The notes under the pieces: model-generated
Told to the model about the DNA's origin: nothing
The model's database searches: none
Seen by the model: the letters and a program-made list of their open reading frames with translations, nothing else
Program-made: the position numbers and the translations under genes
DNA from: Phorcus lineatus
Lineage: Eukaryota; Mollusca; Gastropoda; Trochida; Trochidae
DNA: 64,000 nt
Assembly: GCA_921293015.1 (NCBI GenBank)
Contig: OV121085.1
Coordinates: forward strand, 15,401,731-15,465,730
Direction of reading: 5' to 3'
In this document: positions 45,851 to 57,107 of the stretch, piece by piece
Layout of the letters: each line of letters starts with the position of its first letter
Position numbering within the stretch: position 1 is the stretch's first letter

Positions 45851-47689
45851 TGCAAGGAGATTATTTGTGTTAGGGTCTTAATATCTGCTTTCAGAGTTCT
45901 TTCCGGTTAATGATGCGCTTTTAGTAACCATTGATACCTAAAAAGGCTCCATATAAAAATCAACATTATTTATAAATTGCTTGGCGAACAATTCAAGTGG
46001 CAGAAAACCTGACTTATTGAAAATATATCTAGCTGTAAAGTTAGCATTTGTGTTTCATATTGATTCAAACAAAGGACATCGCTGATACTGCAATAAGGTT
46101 CAATAAGAACAAGAGGTCCAACAAAGTTGCAATATTGACCACAGGTTTTGTGATTAGTGAATACTGCCTGATTAACAAGTTGACGAACTCTTAGGAGAGA
46201 ATATTTAGGAGAGATAATTTGGTCAAATATGGTTGTATTTTTATAATGATATTGACATATATGCAATGAGTCTTTCTCACAAACTAAATCAGTGTAAATT
46301 CTTCTACTCTATACTCTAGAGGGTGATTTAATTCACATTCAAAACCATAACAATTACTTACAAATGTTATCACAATACATTCTCAACAGAAAGCGTACAC
46401 ATTTTTTGTGAAAATGTTTTTTGATGGACCACAACAACACAACCATACAAGGAAATCTTAAATGGCGGATAACGTTCATAAAATGGTAATTCTATGAACC
46501 TATACATCAAGAGGGCTAATGGCGTTTTTGGTAAAACACTCAAGGACAATACAAAAATGCTGTAAATCTTCAATAGTATATAGATCATGCAATCAATATT
46601 ATGTTTATTGAACTTGATATAACGTTTTGATCTCATCACGACATTCGGTGTTACCGTCAACAATTACTTTAAGAGTTTCATTTTCATCTTTTAACTATAC
46701 CCCTCAATATCTTACTACATTAATATCAGACTGCTGATTGCTTGTTTTGTTTCCAAACTCATAAAGAACTATACTATTGATCACTGACGGTTTGATAATT
46801 TACCGAAAAAGTTCTAATATGATTCATCCTGTTTTCTAAATTCAAAATAGGTCTAAGATCTCTTTATAATATTTAATATTTGTTTGACAATGCTAAACTT
46901 TTGAAATAGTACAGTGTGCATGGTTTAATTGTTTGTTTGCGTTGGATTTTTTCGTATTTGGAATTTTTTTACGAATATTGCCTAGATATTGAGAAAACAG
47001 ATATGTACACTAAATGTTATGACTTTGCATTATTAGATTAATGTAAGAGGCCAGCTTGCTAACCACTGCACAACTCAGGTTCTTTTTCAGATGGTACAGT
47101 GTTAACAAAACAACTATTTTTGGGTAATAATTCTCAAATCATCACATACATCAATTGCTAAGTGCATGTTGAAGTAGATCCCCTGTACAACGGCATTCAT
47201 GTGTACAATGTCAGTTTAAACACTAGAATGGTGGAATACAAAAACATTATATTTAGTTTAAAACAATGCTATTGATCATATATGTCATCCTTTAAAGAGC
47301 TAAGACGTGAAAAGTTGCCTTGATATTCGGCTGATCTTATGCCAAAAATGAATTTGCTTTTTAACATTAATTTCCTGATCCGATTTTTATATAGTCCATA
47401 AACATGACGCAGTTAAAAAGACCGCAGGACATTCACGTGCTAGTTGATACACACTGAGAAATAGAATACATGTATCCATCAAATACAATGAACAGTATTT
47501 CAGTATATCCTTCGTATCAAATGAAAGTTGATAGTTTTATCACGTTTATGTGTTTAAGGGTTGCTATCTGATATACCTATCTAATATACATCATTATCAA
47601 AGTAGATAATATATATTAACCTAAAAGTTACGTTGAATGGACCTGCGAGCCTTTCAAAAGACCTGTTACAAAATGCTTTGGTCTGGCGT
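45851..47689. other. Unassigned stretch with two unrecognised frames
   Basis: Minus-strand frames 45970-46266 (98 codons) and 46370-46663 (97 codons) are longer than typical background here but contain no motif I recognise. They lie in different frames. I do not call them genes. No repeat is identified. Confidence 0.4.
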
Positions 47690-47860
47690 TGAGGAAATTG
47701 GTTTGCAATTCAAGCACTTCTTCCTCACATTTTCATGCTAACAGCAAATCAAGAGAAACAAATTCTTTTTAATTTAAATTTAAAATTCCTTAGCATGCCC
47801 TGAAACGGACTGTTTTAATCTTAGAGTTACCGAACACATTGCACTGCTAATGGCTGAAAT
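47690..47860 (+). repeat. Paralogous block shared with 11.3 kb
   Basis: Partner of 11295-11475; the shared landmarks are listed there. Confidence 0.4.
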
Positions 47861-47862
47861 CT

Positions 47863-47896
47863 CCCCCCCCCCCCCCCCCCCCCCCTCCCCCCTCCC
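47863..47896. repeat. Poly-C tract
   Basis: Twenty-three consecutive C (47863-47885), then C-runs broken by single T to 47896. Confidence 0.9.
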
Positions 47897-48049
47897 TGCG
47901 ACGCCAAACAACGGCTCACTCACACGCCATACACATACTGCAACGTCTCATAACAATACGTTTTATTGGGTGCCTATTTCATGACAAGACTGAAGCTGTG
48001 GTCTTAGGAATAAACGTGTTTCCGAAGGTAATATTAAGAATAATGAAAA

Positions 48050-48800
48050 GGACTTAAAGATACAAGGCGTGAGGAATGAATTAATGAGTCTCTTTCAATC
48101 GAATTATAAATTATTCACTCTGCATTTTCGATTTTCTTAAAGGTATATGATCTTAAATACTCTGATTTATCTATCTTTTATTAGTATTATTACCTAAAAT
48201 ATGTCTTTAAATTTCCCATGATGAACAATAGTTTTTGCCAAATGTATTATCTACAGAGGGTCAAACATATCATTACTCAACCCGGTCATTGGCAGTCGTT
48301 GACAAAATAGAAAAAAATCAAGTATCCAGCAAAAACTTCTCGTCGACAACATTATCAAGTATCCAGCTAAAGCTAAAGGCGGCAATGTATGTCGTTAACC
48401 TCTTAATCAATTGAGGTAGGGAATTTGATTTGCATAGCTAAAATGATTATGGTACGTTTGTTTTGGAACTGTTCTTTTAATTAAAACATTAGTTTGTCAT
48501 TTGCAACGTTTTCTTTCGTTTTCGTAAGATCACTTTATTCATGTATGTACACGTGCCACTGCCTTGTTTTGTTTATCATGCTGAACGTACCAAACGAAAT
48601 ATTTTCAGCTTCGCTGCGGAAACCAGATACGAAACGCTCAGGTGTACATACTTAACTGGTATCTTCGAGATTGCCACTTATTTCATGGTAATCTGGAAAA
48701 GGTTTTTCGAACTGATTTCTCCTTGTATTAACGAATATGGTAGAGGCTGCATACTGTAATAGTAAATGTTTGTAAGATGCCATTTCACATTTTTTTCTCT
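48050..48800 (+). repeat. Duplicated block S1 (paralogue of 58.7-59.1 kb)
   Basis: 48590-48660 and 58850-58915 share AAATATTTTC, CTTCGCTGC/CATCGCTGC and ACCAGATAC(G/A)AAA, followed by CTCAGGTGTACATAC in one and CTTGGATGTGCAGAC in the other. Further shared text is TGCCATTTCACAT with GCATACGCACTAT/GCATACTCACTAT, and upstream TCTTTCAAT. One frame of S1 (48541-48759) reads NIFSFAAETRYETLRC and the same frame of S2 reads NIFCIAAETRYKMLGC before a stop. Substitutions hit all codon positions, so coding constraint is not evident. Confidence 0.6.
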
Positions 48801-49292
48801 CAGCATACGCACTATATCAGATAGCCAAGTTGCCATTCTGAAATATGACCAAAGTTTTCATAAAATAGAGGAGTGTTTTCGGGAAACCGCAGAAGCAGAG
48901 CAGCCCCGAAACTGAGGGTTCTGCCCTTCCCCGTTCTGCCTAGTTCAAAGCCATGATGAAATGGGCATTTTACCACAAAAGCAATTGAACATTAAAATCA
49001 AGAAATCGCACTCATAACTATACTTCTATGATTAACCAAGTTCTCAATGTGGAGATATTTCATCATTAATGATTAATTTTCAGATATCCTTTATCATTTT
49101 TGTCTAGTATGGTAGCATTTGAATGTAATGACTTCATTGGGGGTAATTTCAATCAATTGTGAACATTTAAGTAATTTCAGTACTTGTTACTTTAAACGTT
49201 GACCTATAATATGAACGCGTCAAAAGAATGTCCTGGGAGTCAAATTAACTACTGGGGTTAAAATGAGTTCTCAATAACTATGTCTTATTTTT
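48801..49292. other. Non-coding stretch
   Basis: No gene. A stretch at 48870-48960 is richer in G+C but unassigned. Confidence 0.45.
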
Positions 49293-49350
49293 TCTATCAA
49301 TCTGCTGAGCTCCCTCAAAGGACCATGATCTTTTTCGGGCCAAACCCCTC
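49293..49350 (+). mobile_element. Solo arm of the fold-back element
   Basis: CTGCTGAGCTCCCTC, then TCGGGCCAAACCCCTCGTAT matches one TIR arm of the family at 36.5, 49.6 and 56.2 kb. It is bracketed by a 28-base direct repeat (from about 49266 and 49353, GAGTTC-CAATAACTAT). Confidence 0.5.
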
Positions 49351-49631
49351 GTATGAGTTCCCAATAACTATTTCTTATTTTTAAGCTTGAGTAAATGGTG
49401 AATACGACCAAAACCCATATCTCGTTACCTTGAATTTTGACATTCAAGGTAATAAATCTATGATCACTTGTCAATGATTGTATTAAGAATTTAATGATTA
49501 AAAGTGTTCATAATTAAAAAAAAGCATTTTCACAAAACCATGCAAAATATCCTCACCACGCTTTGACCTTGACCTTGATCCAATTCTCCATAGATGAATT
49601 AAAAACAAGAGCATGTCTACTACACTTTTTC

Positions 49632-49858
49632 TATCAATTCACTGAGCTCCCTCCAATTACTCTGATCTCCTTCGGGCCAAACTCTTCGTATGACTGCTGG
49701 CTTGATATTCTTAGCTATTCTCAACTGTTGTTTTTTCCCCAGCTAATTAAGTGTCGTTATCAAAGGAGCCTGAAGCTATTGAACCCAACGGATTTATCCG
49801 GATCATCCGGGTTGTGCCACTTTTGCTGGATGCGAGTCTTCTCATGGGTGGTACGTAC
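49632..49858 (-). mobile_element. Fold-back element, minus-oriented copy
   Basis: One arm reads CACTGAGCTCCCTCCAA, then CTCCTTCGGGCCAAACTC on plus. The reverse complement of the rest matches the copy at 36.5 kb, including GACTCGCATCCAGCAAAAGT against GACTCACATCCAGCAACAGC. Ends are approximate and no target duplication is seen. The plus-strand frame 49563-49895 crosses it but is not a gene. Confidence 0.6.
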
Positions 49859-50439
49859 GTCTATTTTCTATATTTATAACCAACTGTTTTTCTGACGATT
49901 GCACGAGTTGGATGAAGTTATCTATTGTTGATTTTTATGAGAAATAGGCATTTTTACAATATCAATTAATTTGGATGCTTAGAATTGTATTTAGCAATTT
50001 GTAAATCACGCTTCCATATTGATATCTATTCACAATTTCTGCTACTCTAATTTGTGCATAATAAAATGACTTGTTTACTTGGTGAACCCAGATTTTATTC
50101 AAGTTTTAAAAAACATCCCTTTTTACTGCACCACAATTTTCTCAGTAAGCCTTATGTCAAAAAAGGACAAAAAGATTGCTACAAAAAGCAAAACATACAT
50201 ATTTTTTAGAATTGTGTCTATGTTCGGTTGACGTAGCCTATAGCTGGATTTAATATGAAAGTAAGACGTCTTCTTGGTGCCTGTAATCTTATTACGACTG
50301 GTACATGATTGGATGTCAATAACCTGATATTTTCATCTGACAAACATTTTTTTCTATATACTTTACAAAGTAAAGAACATATTTTAAACCTTCCTCATAA
50401 ATTCACATCAATGCACCAATCTGAAACCTTTCAATGCTA
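49859..50439. other. Non-coding stretch
   Basis: No gene or repeat recognised. Confidence 0.5.
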
Positions 50440-50720
50440 TGAAAAAAGCAAAGCTTATGACGAGCTCTTTTTCTGCCTTGCAGTGAAGTATGCGCCGGTG
50501 TCGTTGCACTGATAAATTAATTGCCACAGAGTGAAATCATCCACATGCTAATTACTTGGTGAGGTGCCTGCAGGTAGAGTCTGATTTCTAACACCTTCCC
50601 AGCTGGAAACTCGTCTGCATTAATTGATGAAAGTTTGCTGCAGATGTTGTATAACCATTAGCTTTAGAATGTCTCCTACATAGGGCAGAGAAAAGTTTAA
50701 ATCTTAACTGTAATGTTATA
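50440..50720 (+). repeat. W module and flank, paralogue of 42.2-42.6 kb
   Basis: CTCTTTTTCTGCCTTGCAGT, then TGATAAATTAATTGCCACAG corresponds to 42253-42320. A lower-similarity flank continues through CATTAATTGATGAAA and CTCCTA-ATAGGGCA. Relative to the 42 kb copy a small deletion breaks the short reading frame. Confidence 0.55.
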
Positions 50721-51419
50721 TTACTCATGTCCGTCATTACATGAGAAGATTACAAACCTTTTCTGTATAAGGCAAGCGTGAAAAGAATACAATTATAAGA
50801 GAGTGGGTCCTGCACTTTGAATCGTGAATCAATGCGATTTGTTCCCTGTTTTTGTGCACCTCGATTACAAATATGTTGAAAATATGATTGCATTATCAAC
50901 TCTATGAAGATATGGTTTACGGAATATTTGTGGGCCTTTTCGTTTGTTCAATAGGAAATTAACAAAAAAAGATCAGACAATCTCATTTTTTCAAAAAACA
51001 TATGTATACAAACGTTGGACTAGCAACAGCGTTTACCAAGATGCCAAAGAATCATGTCTTTGATTGGTTCAAAACTGACTTCATATCCTCATTTTATCGG
51101 TCGGTTCAAAGTTTGTAAAAAAGGTCAGCTGAATGACAAGTGCTTGCTCCTCAATTGCTTTATATATATATAAAGGATAGAAATTAGTTTGATACATGAA
51201 TCAGAATTATCAGTAGTTAACTTTGAAATGTAAATGTTCTACGCCATAATTCCATGGAAACATGGAAAAGTTAAGTAGGAATAAGCTGAATATCCAAAAA
51301 ACGCACGATTTCATGTGATGATTGCTCTAAATACCGAGGTTCAATGAGCTAAGCATTATGGTTTTTTACTTCGAACCCGGAAACCAGATAGAACACGTTC
51401 TCCATCATCATATCACATT
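50721..51419. other. Non-coding stretch
   Basis: No gene or recognised repeat. The corresponding interval between W and V3 at 42.6-44.3 kb is about 1.4 kb longer. Confidence 0.45.
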
Positions 51420-52640
51420 CTGTAAAGCCTATCAAAGACGTTATTAGTGCAGTCGCTCCTTAATGAAACTAATTATCTAACCATAATAGTGTAAATACAG
51501 TTAATGTAAGATGTTCTTAGTCACGATGTCTGATAGCTAAGTCACTTTCAATCATTGATGATTTTAGAAATGTGACTACATTTGGATTGATAGTTCAGTT
51601 TAATCAAAGTTATTATCCAGTACCAGTTTCGGGATGTTACTAAATCGATTTTGGAGGACCAGTCGAACAATAATAATTTCCTCATTGTAAAAAAATACCT
51701 CATATTTTGTCAAAGGTTTTACTCCAAGTTATTCGCTACTGTCTAGTGTCTCTAAGTGTTGGCACAGGGAGTTCATTACGGTTGTGATTTTCAAATGGTT
51801 TTTTTAAAGTTTTTAATTGATATATCAAACTTATATTTTTTTGTTTGACAAACCACACGGCGTAGTTTATTCAGTTCTGATGTTGTACATTTTTTTCAGT
51901 AATGATGAGATGCATGCATCGGATACTAAGAAGGCACTTTCATTATCTTCAAAGAAAACAGAAAACACTATTGAGAAGGTTTTGCGGACAGAATGTCTGT
52001 GTTTTGTATCTTTGATTTCTCTGCCAGATATGAAAAACAATATTGATATCCTCGAAGTTCGACACTATCCTTTAAATATAGGCGCAATGAAATCATCTAA
52101 TAATATTGCAGACATATCTGTACACGTTTCACAAAAAATATTGTGTAAGAAAAAATTCTCTTGGTAGCCAAAAGAGTAGACAAAATCATTCCATTGATAA
52201 ATGTATGAGGTAACTGAAAAGGTTAAAGTGGATACACACTAGCTTTATAAAACCAGTATCTATTTGTAAATATTTAAAGATTTTCACTTGACATAAACAA
52301 CAATTTAAGTAGTTGCCACATCAGTTTCATATTGCTTGCCATAAATGTGTGTAGTTACGGGTTATTGTTGACTTTCTTCAGTATTTATATTTATCATCTA
52401 TGTACTTTTTCTCTAATGAAATATTCTCTTGACCGCATGCCTACATTGCTCCAAAGGGCAAATGGCCAAGTGTACTAAATGGTGCATATTGTGTACCTCC
52501 TAACACGTGAAGGTTACATAACAACTTAAGCATTTTAGCCATTAGGAAAAATGTTTTGATTACTTAAGTGTTTTTTACAGAAATACCATCTAGGTTATTG
52601 CTAATCCTATTTTCAGAAGAAAAAAACTTGTGGGTAAACG
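51420..52640 (+). repeat. Duplicated unit V4
   Basis: Near-complete partner of V3. The core AAACTAATTATCTAACCA, the TCACTTTCAATCATTGATGA block and GTTCAGTTTAATCAAA are all present. The plus frame 51817-52167 (116 codons) lies inside it but is not conserved in V3 or V1, so it is not called a gene. Confidence 0.7.
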
Positions 52641-53132
52641 AATGTTCCATCAAGGTGTTCTCAAGAGACAAGCTAGACTACAAGAAAAAAAGGAATAAAT
52701 AAACTCAATTTAAAAAAAAAATGAATTAAATTTGCTTTGCCTTAACATATAGTGCCAGAAGATATAAACCATGTGAATTCTCCTTCACTTTCAGCTTCTG
52801 GGAATGACACTACAAGATTGATGAAATATAACAATGAAAATCACTTTCAGGGCTATCCAAAAAACATTTGAGCACAACAATAAATGGTACAATGTGAGTT
52901 GTAGAATGATTTATCACTTTCACTTTTTCTCTTTTTGCAAAGCTATGTACTTTGATGATGAAGCTTATAAAGACATATATCAGATGTTTTATACAGAACT
53001 TTGAGATACGAGTATTTTGTGAAGGGAATGACACATTGTAATACTTTTGAATTAAATTTGTTTACGAACACATATACAAAAGTATGCAAAGATTTAAAGA
53101 CACCATAATTCATTAATGATCCTTTAAACTTC
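52641..53132. other. Non-coding stretch
   Basis: No gene. The frame 52810-53034 (-) has no motif. Confidence 0.5.
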
Positions 53133-54162
53133 CGATGATCATTTCATGAGACTAACATCTAAAACCAATTGTTAGAAAGATTATTCATAAGAGCAAGCGG
53201 TTTCATTAGAGGGAACAAATAAACATCCATATATAAACACGTACCAGTTATCAACCTGTGAGATCTGTTTATTCAACAACATGTGACAATATCACATTCA
53301 TAAAAAATACAACAAATCAGCGGCAGAGTCTCCAATATTGGCCTGGGGGTTAAAAAATCCAAGCTCACTGTCATGACTGATCATGGTGCAGGAAAATCCA
53401 GGTTCAGTGTGTTGAAAACAGTTCGCATTAATAACGTGTACGGCCTCCCATTGCCACAATACACGCATTAACCCTCCGACGCATGGATATACATCATTCG
53501 GTGGAATGCGCTGCCGTTCTTCTTGGAGAGCTTGAGCAAGTGGCTGGTGGTTATCAGGAGGTGGTCGTCGTTGACGAATACGACGATTCAAAGCGTCCCA
53601 AAGATGTTCGATCGGTAACATGTGCGAGAAATGCACCCTCTGCCACTGACGTCACTGCAAAGTAAAACCGTCCTCGCCCATCTCAGTCTGTGTGCCCTGA
53701 TGCCATGGGACCTTAGATGTCTGGCGACCTTTGCGTCAGCTTAGCGGGTGACCCAGGGCATTCGACGCCGATGACGTCACTGTCAGGACACGGTTTCTAA
53801 GTTGTAACGTGCGCAGATATTGAACGGCCTGATCTTGGTCTGTCTGAGGTCTATCCGAATGACGATAACGTTGCATTAGTATTGTGATAGTTGTACGGTG
53901 ACAACCAAGCGTTCTTACAACCTGGATGCGGGTGGCTCCCATTTCAAACATCCCGATTGCTCGCTCACGTTGTTGTAAAGACAATCTTGTCATTCTTCAA
54001 GTGCTATTTCACAAAGTGGGTGTCTGACTAACATTCGCATTGGTTTTATACCCGGCGGCCACGATGCTATTTTGAATTGCATGAAAAAGGGGAAAACCAT
54101 AATTTGACAAATTTGGGAAAAGCAAGTGCTTGATACCACAGTTCAAAATGAAATAATCATCG
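53133..54162 (-). mobile_element. Internally deleted Tc1-like element
   Basis: Contains a deleted transposase on the minus strand. Candidate terminal repeats are CGATGATCATTTCAT (53133-53147) and, inverted, ATGAAATAATCATCG (54148-54162), matching at 14 of 15 positions. A flanking TA duplication is not obvious, so the ends are tentative. Confidence 0.6.
53298..53993 (-). pseudogene. Tc1-like transposase lacking its catalytic core
   Basis: The N-terminal part (53736-53993) starts MTRLSLQQRERAIGMFEMGA and continues through a helix-turn-helix (LGCHRTTITILMQRY) to LRNRVLTVTSSASNALGHPL. A frameshifted LRSHGIRAHRLRWARTVL follows. The C-terminal part (53298-53636) reads HFSHMLPIEHLWDALNRRIR, then QRRPPPDNHQPLAQALQEE, then RIPPNDVY. 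In intact relatives VLFSDESRF and the DDE core lie between. Here HFS joins directly to the PIEHLWD segment, so the catalytic Asp residues are gone. A conserved start Met makes the N-terminus reliable. Confidence 0.85.
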
Positions 54163-56161
54163 TTGTATTTGGGTGATGTATTTCCATGCGATTGGGTTTG
54201 AGTCTGAGTTTGATTTTGTTCGTAATTTCAAATCTAGCGTTTCTTTTGCTCGTGAGGTTAGTTGCAGTTGTCACCAAGGCACTATATAAACCATTATCAT
54301 TACCATTATAAATAAATATAGATAAACATCATTACAAAATAAGTAACAATATGATAAACTAACCAAGAACTTTTAAAAAGTCTTTCATCAAAGGTTAAGT
54401 TCTAATCGCGCATGTGTAGCAATGTTGAAAATTTTAAAGAAAAGATGGCTGTAGATGCACTTGCATTTAAACACCATCATGAACTGTATAAAACTAACCA
54501 ACAAAATTAATAACAAAGCCTCTAAATAAGAAACAACAAACCATTTAAAAGCCAATCGAGTTAAGCATTATCCCTAACCAAATAACCCGCATTATAAATA
54601 CCCTGAATAGCAGAAGAATTCCCTTGGTGATTTTAAGAATAATATTAGATAATTTCTAACATGTTATGAATTTTTTTTAAAATAGTAAGAAATAAGAAAG
54701 TCCATTGAAATTTTTGAAACGATTGATCTGAAGAGTCGAGTGTGATTCATGTTAATACATTGAAAGAAAACTTATTTTAAGATTTTGCACAGCATGAAAT
54801 CCCTGTTGTACCCTATATCTTTTGTGCTTATCAGAAGACAACACACTACCTTAATAAACCATATAATACAATAGCAATATCAAAATATTGTAAGAAGCGT
54901 GTAAGGGAGTAATTCCTACTCCTTGACAGGGATTGGACAGCAGATAGACAAGAACTAAACTTCCATTTGCTCGTGAAATCTGCTTTATTAAAGTCAATAA
55001 GTGTCTTAATGCCTTGGCCACCTATAATTTGAACTGAAATATGAGATACATAAGAAGTAAACTTACACACCAATACTTATCATCTGGAGGAAAATCCTTT
55101 TTCCAAGGTTACTGTTATCCTAAGTTACATGCTGAGAGGTGGCTATTACATCGCGCACAATTTATATGCTGTGAATATTAAGACAAAAATCTTTCTTAGG
55201 GACATCTGACAAGACTTAAAAAATACTTTGTAAAAATATTCCCTGAGGTGTGTATGGGCAGACAGTCTCTTAACTTTCAAAGTCGGATGAAAGAAGACAA
55301 ATAATCTTAAAAGAATAATATTCTTAAATCTGATTATATTTAATCCTTGGAGACTAGTAATGCACTGATGTATGTGTACCATCTTCAATATTCTTCTTAA
55401 AATGAGAGTGGATAGACAATTCCCGAGTGCATTGCAGACTGGAACCACCCTCTCAGAAAACTTGAGAAATTGATACACTACACCGGCTCTAGACAACATT
55501 ACAACTCAATAAGTATTTCAAATCAAGGCAAATTGCAGCATTCCAAGATGGATGTATACACCTGGAAGAAAGCAACTTTTTAGAATTATTTCTAACTTCT
55601 GTAAGCAACTGAATACATCTGGGGTTTCCTGTTATTTTCGGATTCAGACAGTAAAAGTGGACATCCATCTGATCTAATCAAACCATGCTGTTAAAACAAA
55701 CTCTGTTGACTGTGAAATAAAATGTATAAGAATATAAGAATGTATTAATCGAATGTCAATATTTGTATAACGACAGTCACTGAAAAAGCAGGTGTTGCAA
55801 TAGCTTTTTTCCGAGTGTATTTGATAAATTACACAACATGTGTTATTACACAATTGTTACTACTTTCACTACACACAATCAGCATCAATGATCTCTGTTG
55901 TCAGGTTAAAAGATCCGATGGATGTGAAGTTACGAATCCTCTACTATCAGGTCTAATCCCATCAAACAATATTTTAACGGAGGTTTACTCTCAACAGCCC
56001 GGTTCATATCTAATACTCCTCACATATCACCTGGTATTTTTCATAAGATATTTCTCTTATAAGCTGTAAATTTAACTCTGATAAAAGTTTGAGTGGAATC
56101 ATGGCGAATAGTTACAGTCATAGATTATAGCATCATAACAGAAACAGGTTTGTGATTTATC
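54163..56161. other. Non-coding stretch with one unrecognised frame
   Basis: The minus frame 55146-55499 (117 codons, starting SRAGVVYQFLKFSERVV) is longer than background but shows no motif that I can name and no recognisable neighbouring exon. I leave it uncalled. Nothing else is visible. Confidence 0.4.
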
Positions 56162-56412
56162 GCATCCTGGTATATCAGCGTATTTGAATCCACTGAGCTC
56201 CTTCCAAATACCCTGACCTCTTTCGGGTCAAAACCCTTGTATCAACAGCTATCTAACCAGCCTATGAGACGACTCGCAACAGATGTACAACCAGGTTGGA
56301 TAACGATATTTCATTGGCCAAAACTAACAGGTGAGTATAGCCACGTATATCAAGCCGCCAGCCATATGAGGCATTTGGTCCGAAAGAGATCAGCGAAGGA
56401 TTCAATATGGAG
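56162..56412 (+). mobile_element. Fold-back element with long TIRs
   Basis: Starts GCATCCTGGTATATCAGCG as in the 36.5-kb copy. The left arm includes CTGACCTCTTTCGGGTCAAA and the right arm TTTGGTCCGAAAGAGATCAG, inverted relatives of each other. The interior (ACCAGCCTATGAGACGACTC, GGATAACGATATTTCATTGG) matches the 36.6-kb copy. The right terminus appears truncated next to the LINE at 56.42 kb. The short frames 56237-56422 and 56262-56447 are products of this repeat. Confidence 0.65.
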
Positions 56413-56423
56413 AATGCGGTAGA

Positions 56424-57107
56424 CACCCCCTCTATATCAACTCGCAAATAAGATGTCTGAAATATTGGCTAAAAATTCTTTTCATGCCTACTCATCGTAT
56501 TCTAAAGTTATCATACAATATGATGTTTTACTTAGACAGTATTGGTAAAGTAACTTGGGCATCAAGCGTTAGATATTTATTGTTTTCTCATGGCTTTGGC
56601 TTTGTCTGGTTAAATCAAACTGTTGGTAATATTGATGCTTTTTTGAAAATATTTCGTAATCAAGCTGTAAGCATGTTTCATCAGGAATGGCAATCGAGTT
56701 TGAATAATAGCACACGCTATGACTGTTATAGGACATTTAAAAGTCTACTTCAGCCAGAAAAATATCTATCGATACTTACATGTAAAGATTTAAGGTGTAG
56801 CCTGATTGAATTTAGATTAGGATTATTCAAGTTAATGGTAAATGAGGGAAGAAAGATGTCAATAGAAAGAAACCAAAGACTCTGTCCATTATGTAAAGAT
56901 GCAGTTGAAAACTAAATCCATTTCATGTTTATCTGTAAACCATATGATGAAATCCGAAATAAATTTTTACCTTATTATTACCTGTCAAAATCCCCGGAAG
57001 TAGCCTTTAGGTCATTAGTATCATCATGTGATGAACAAAATATTAAAAATTTGTCTTTGTATATAAAATATGCTTATAAGTTAAGAGACGAATTGTTAAA
57101 CACATAA
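56424..57107 (+). pseudogene. LINE family 1 C-terminus with one nonsense codon
   Basis: The open reading begins before the first Met as YINSQIRCLKYWLKIL, homologous to SSQLRAVKYWIKIIRM of the 28-29 kb copy. It continues MPTHRILKLSYNMM and VRYLLFSHGFGFVWLNQTV to CPLCKDAVEN. A TAA at 56913-56915 then replaces the conserved Glu of the VENE-H motif. The same frame resumes with IHFMFICKPYDEIRNKFLP and ends at 57107. Apart from this stop the last ~225 residues are readable, including all four zinc ligands (C-x2-C ... H-x4-C). The reverse transcriptase core is absent because of 5' truncation near 56424. No clear TCTG tail follows. Confidence 0.8.

Noticed and set aside
45970..46663. Two adjacent minus-strand frames of 98 and 97 codons
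   Set aside because: Different frames, no motif and no convincing way to join them.
49563..49895. 110-codon frame
   Set aside because: It is a reading of the fold-back repeat and its flank.
51817..52167. 116-codon frame inside V4
   Set aside because: The paralogous positions in V1 and V3 align at the DNA level but do not keep the frame, and no motif is present.
55146..55499. 117-codon minus-strand frame
   Set aside because: Longer than background but no recognisable domain, no neighbouring exon and no paralogue in the window. Left uncalled pending homology evidence.
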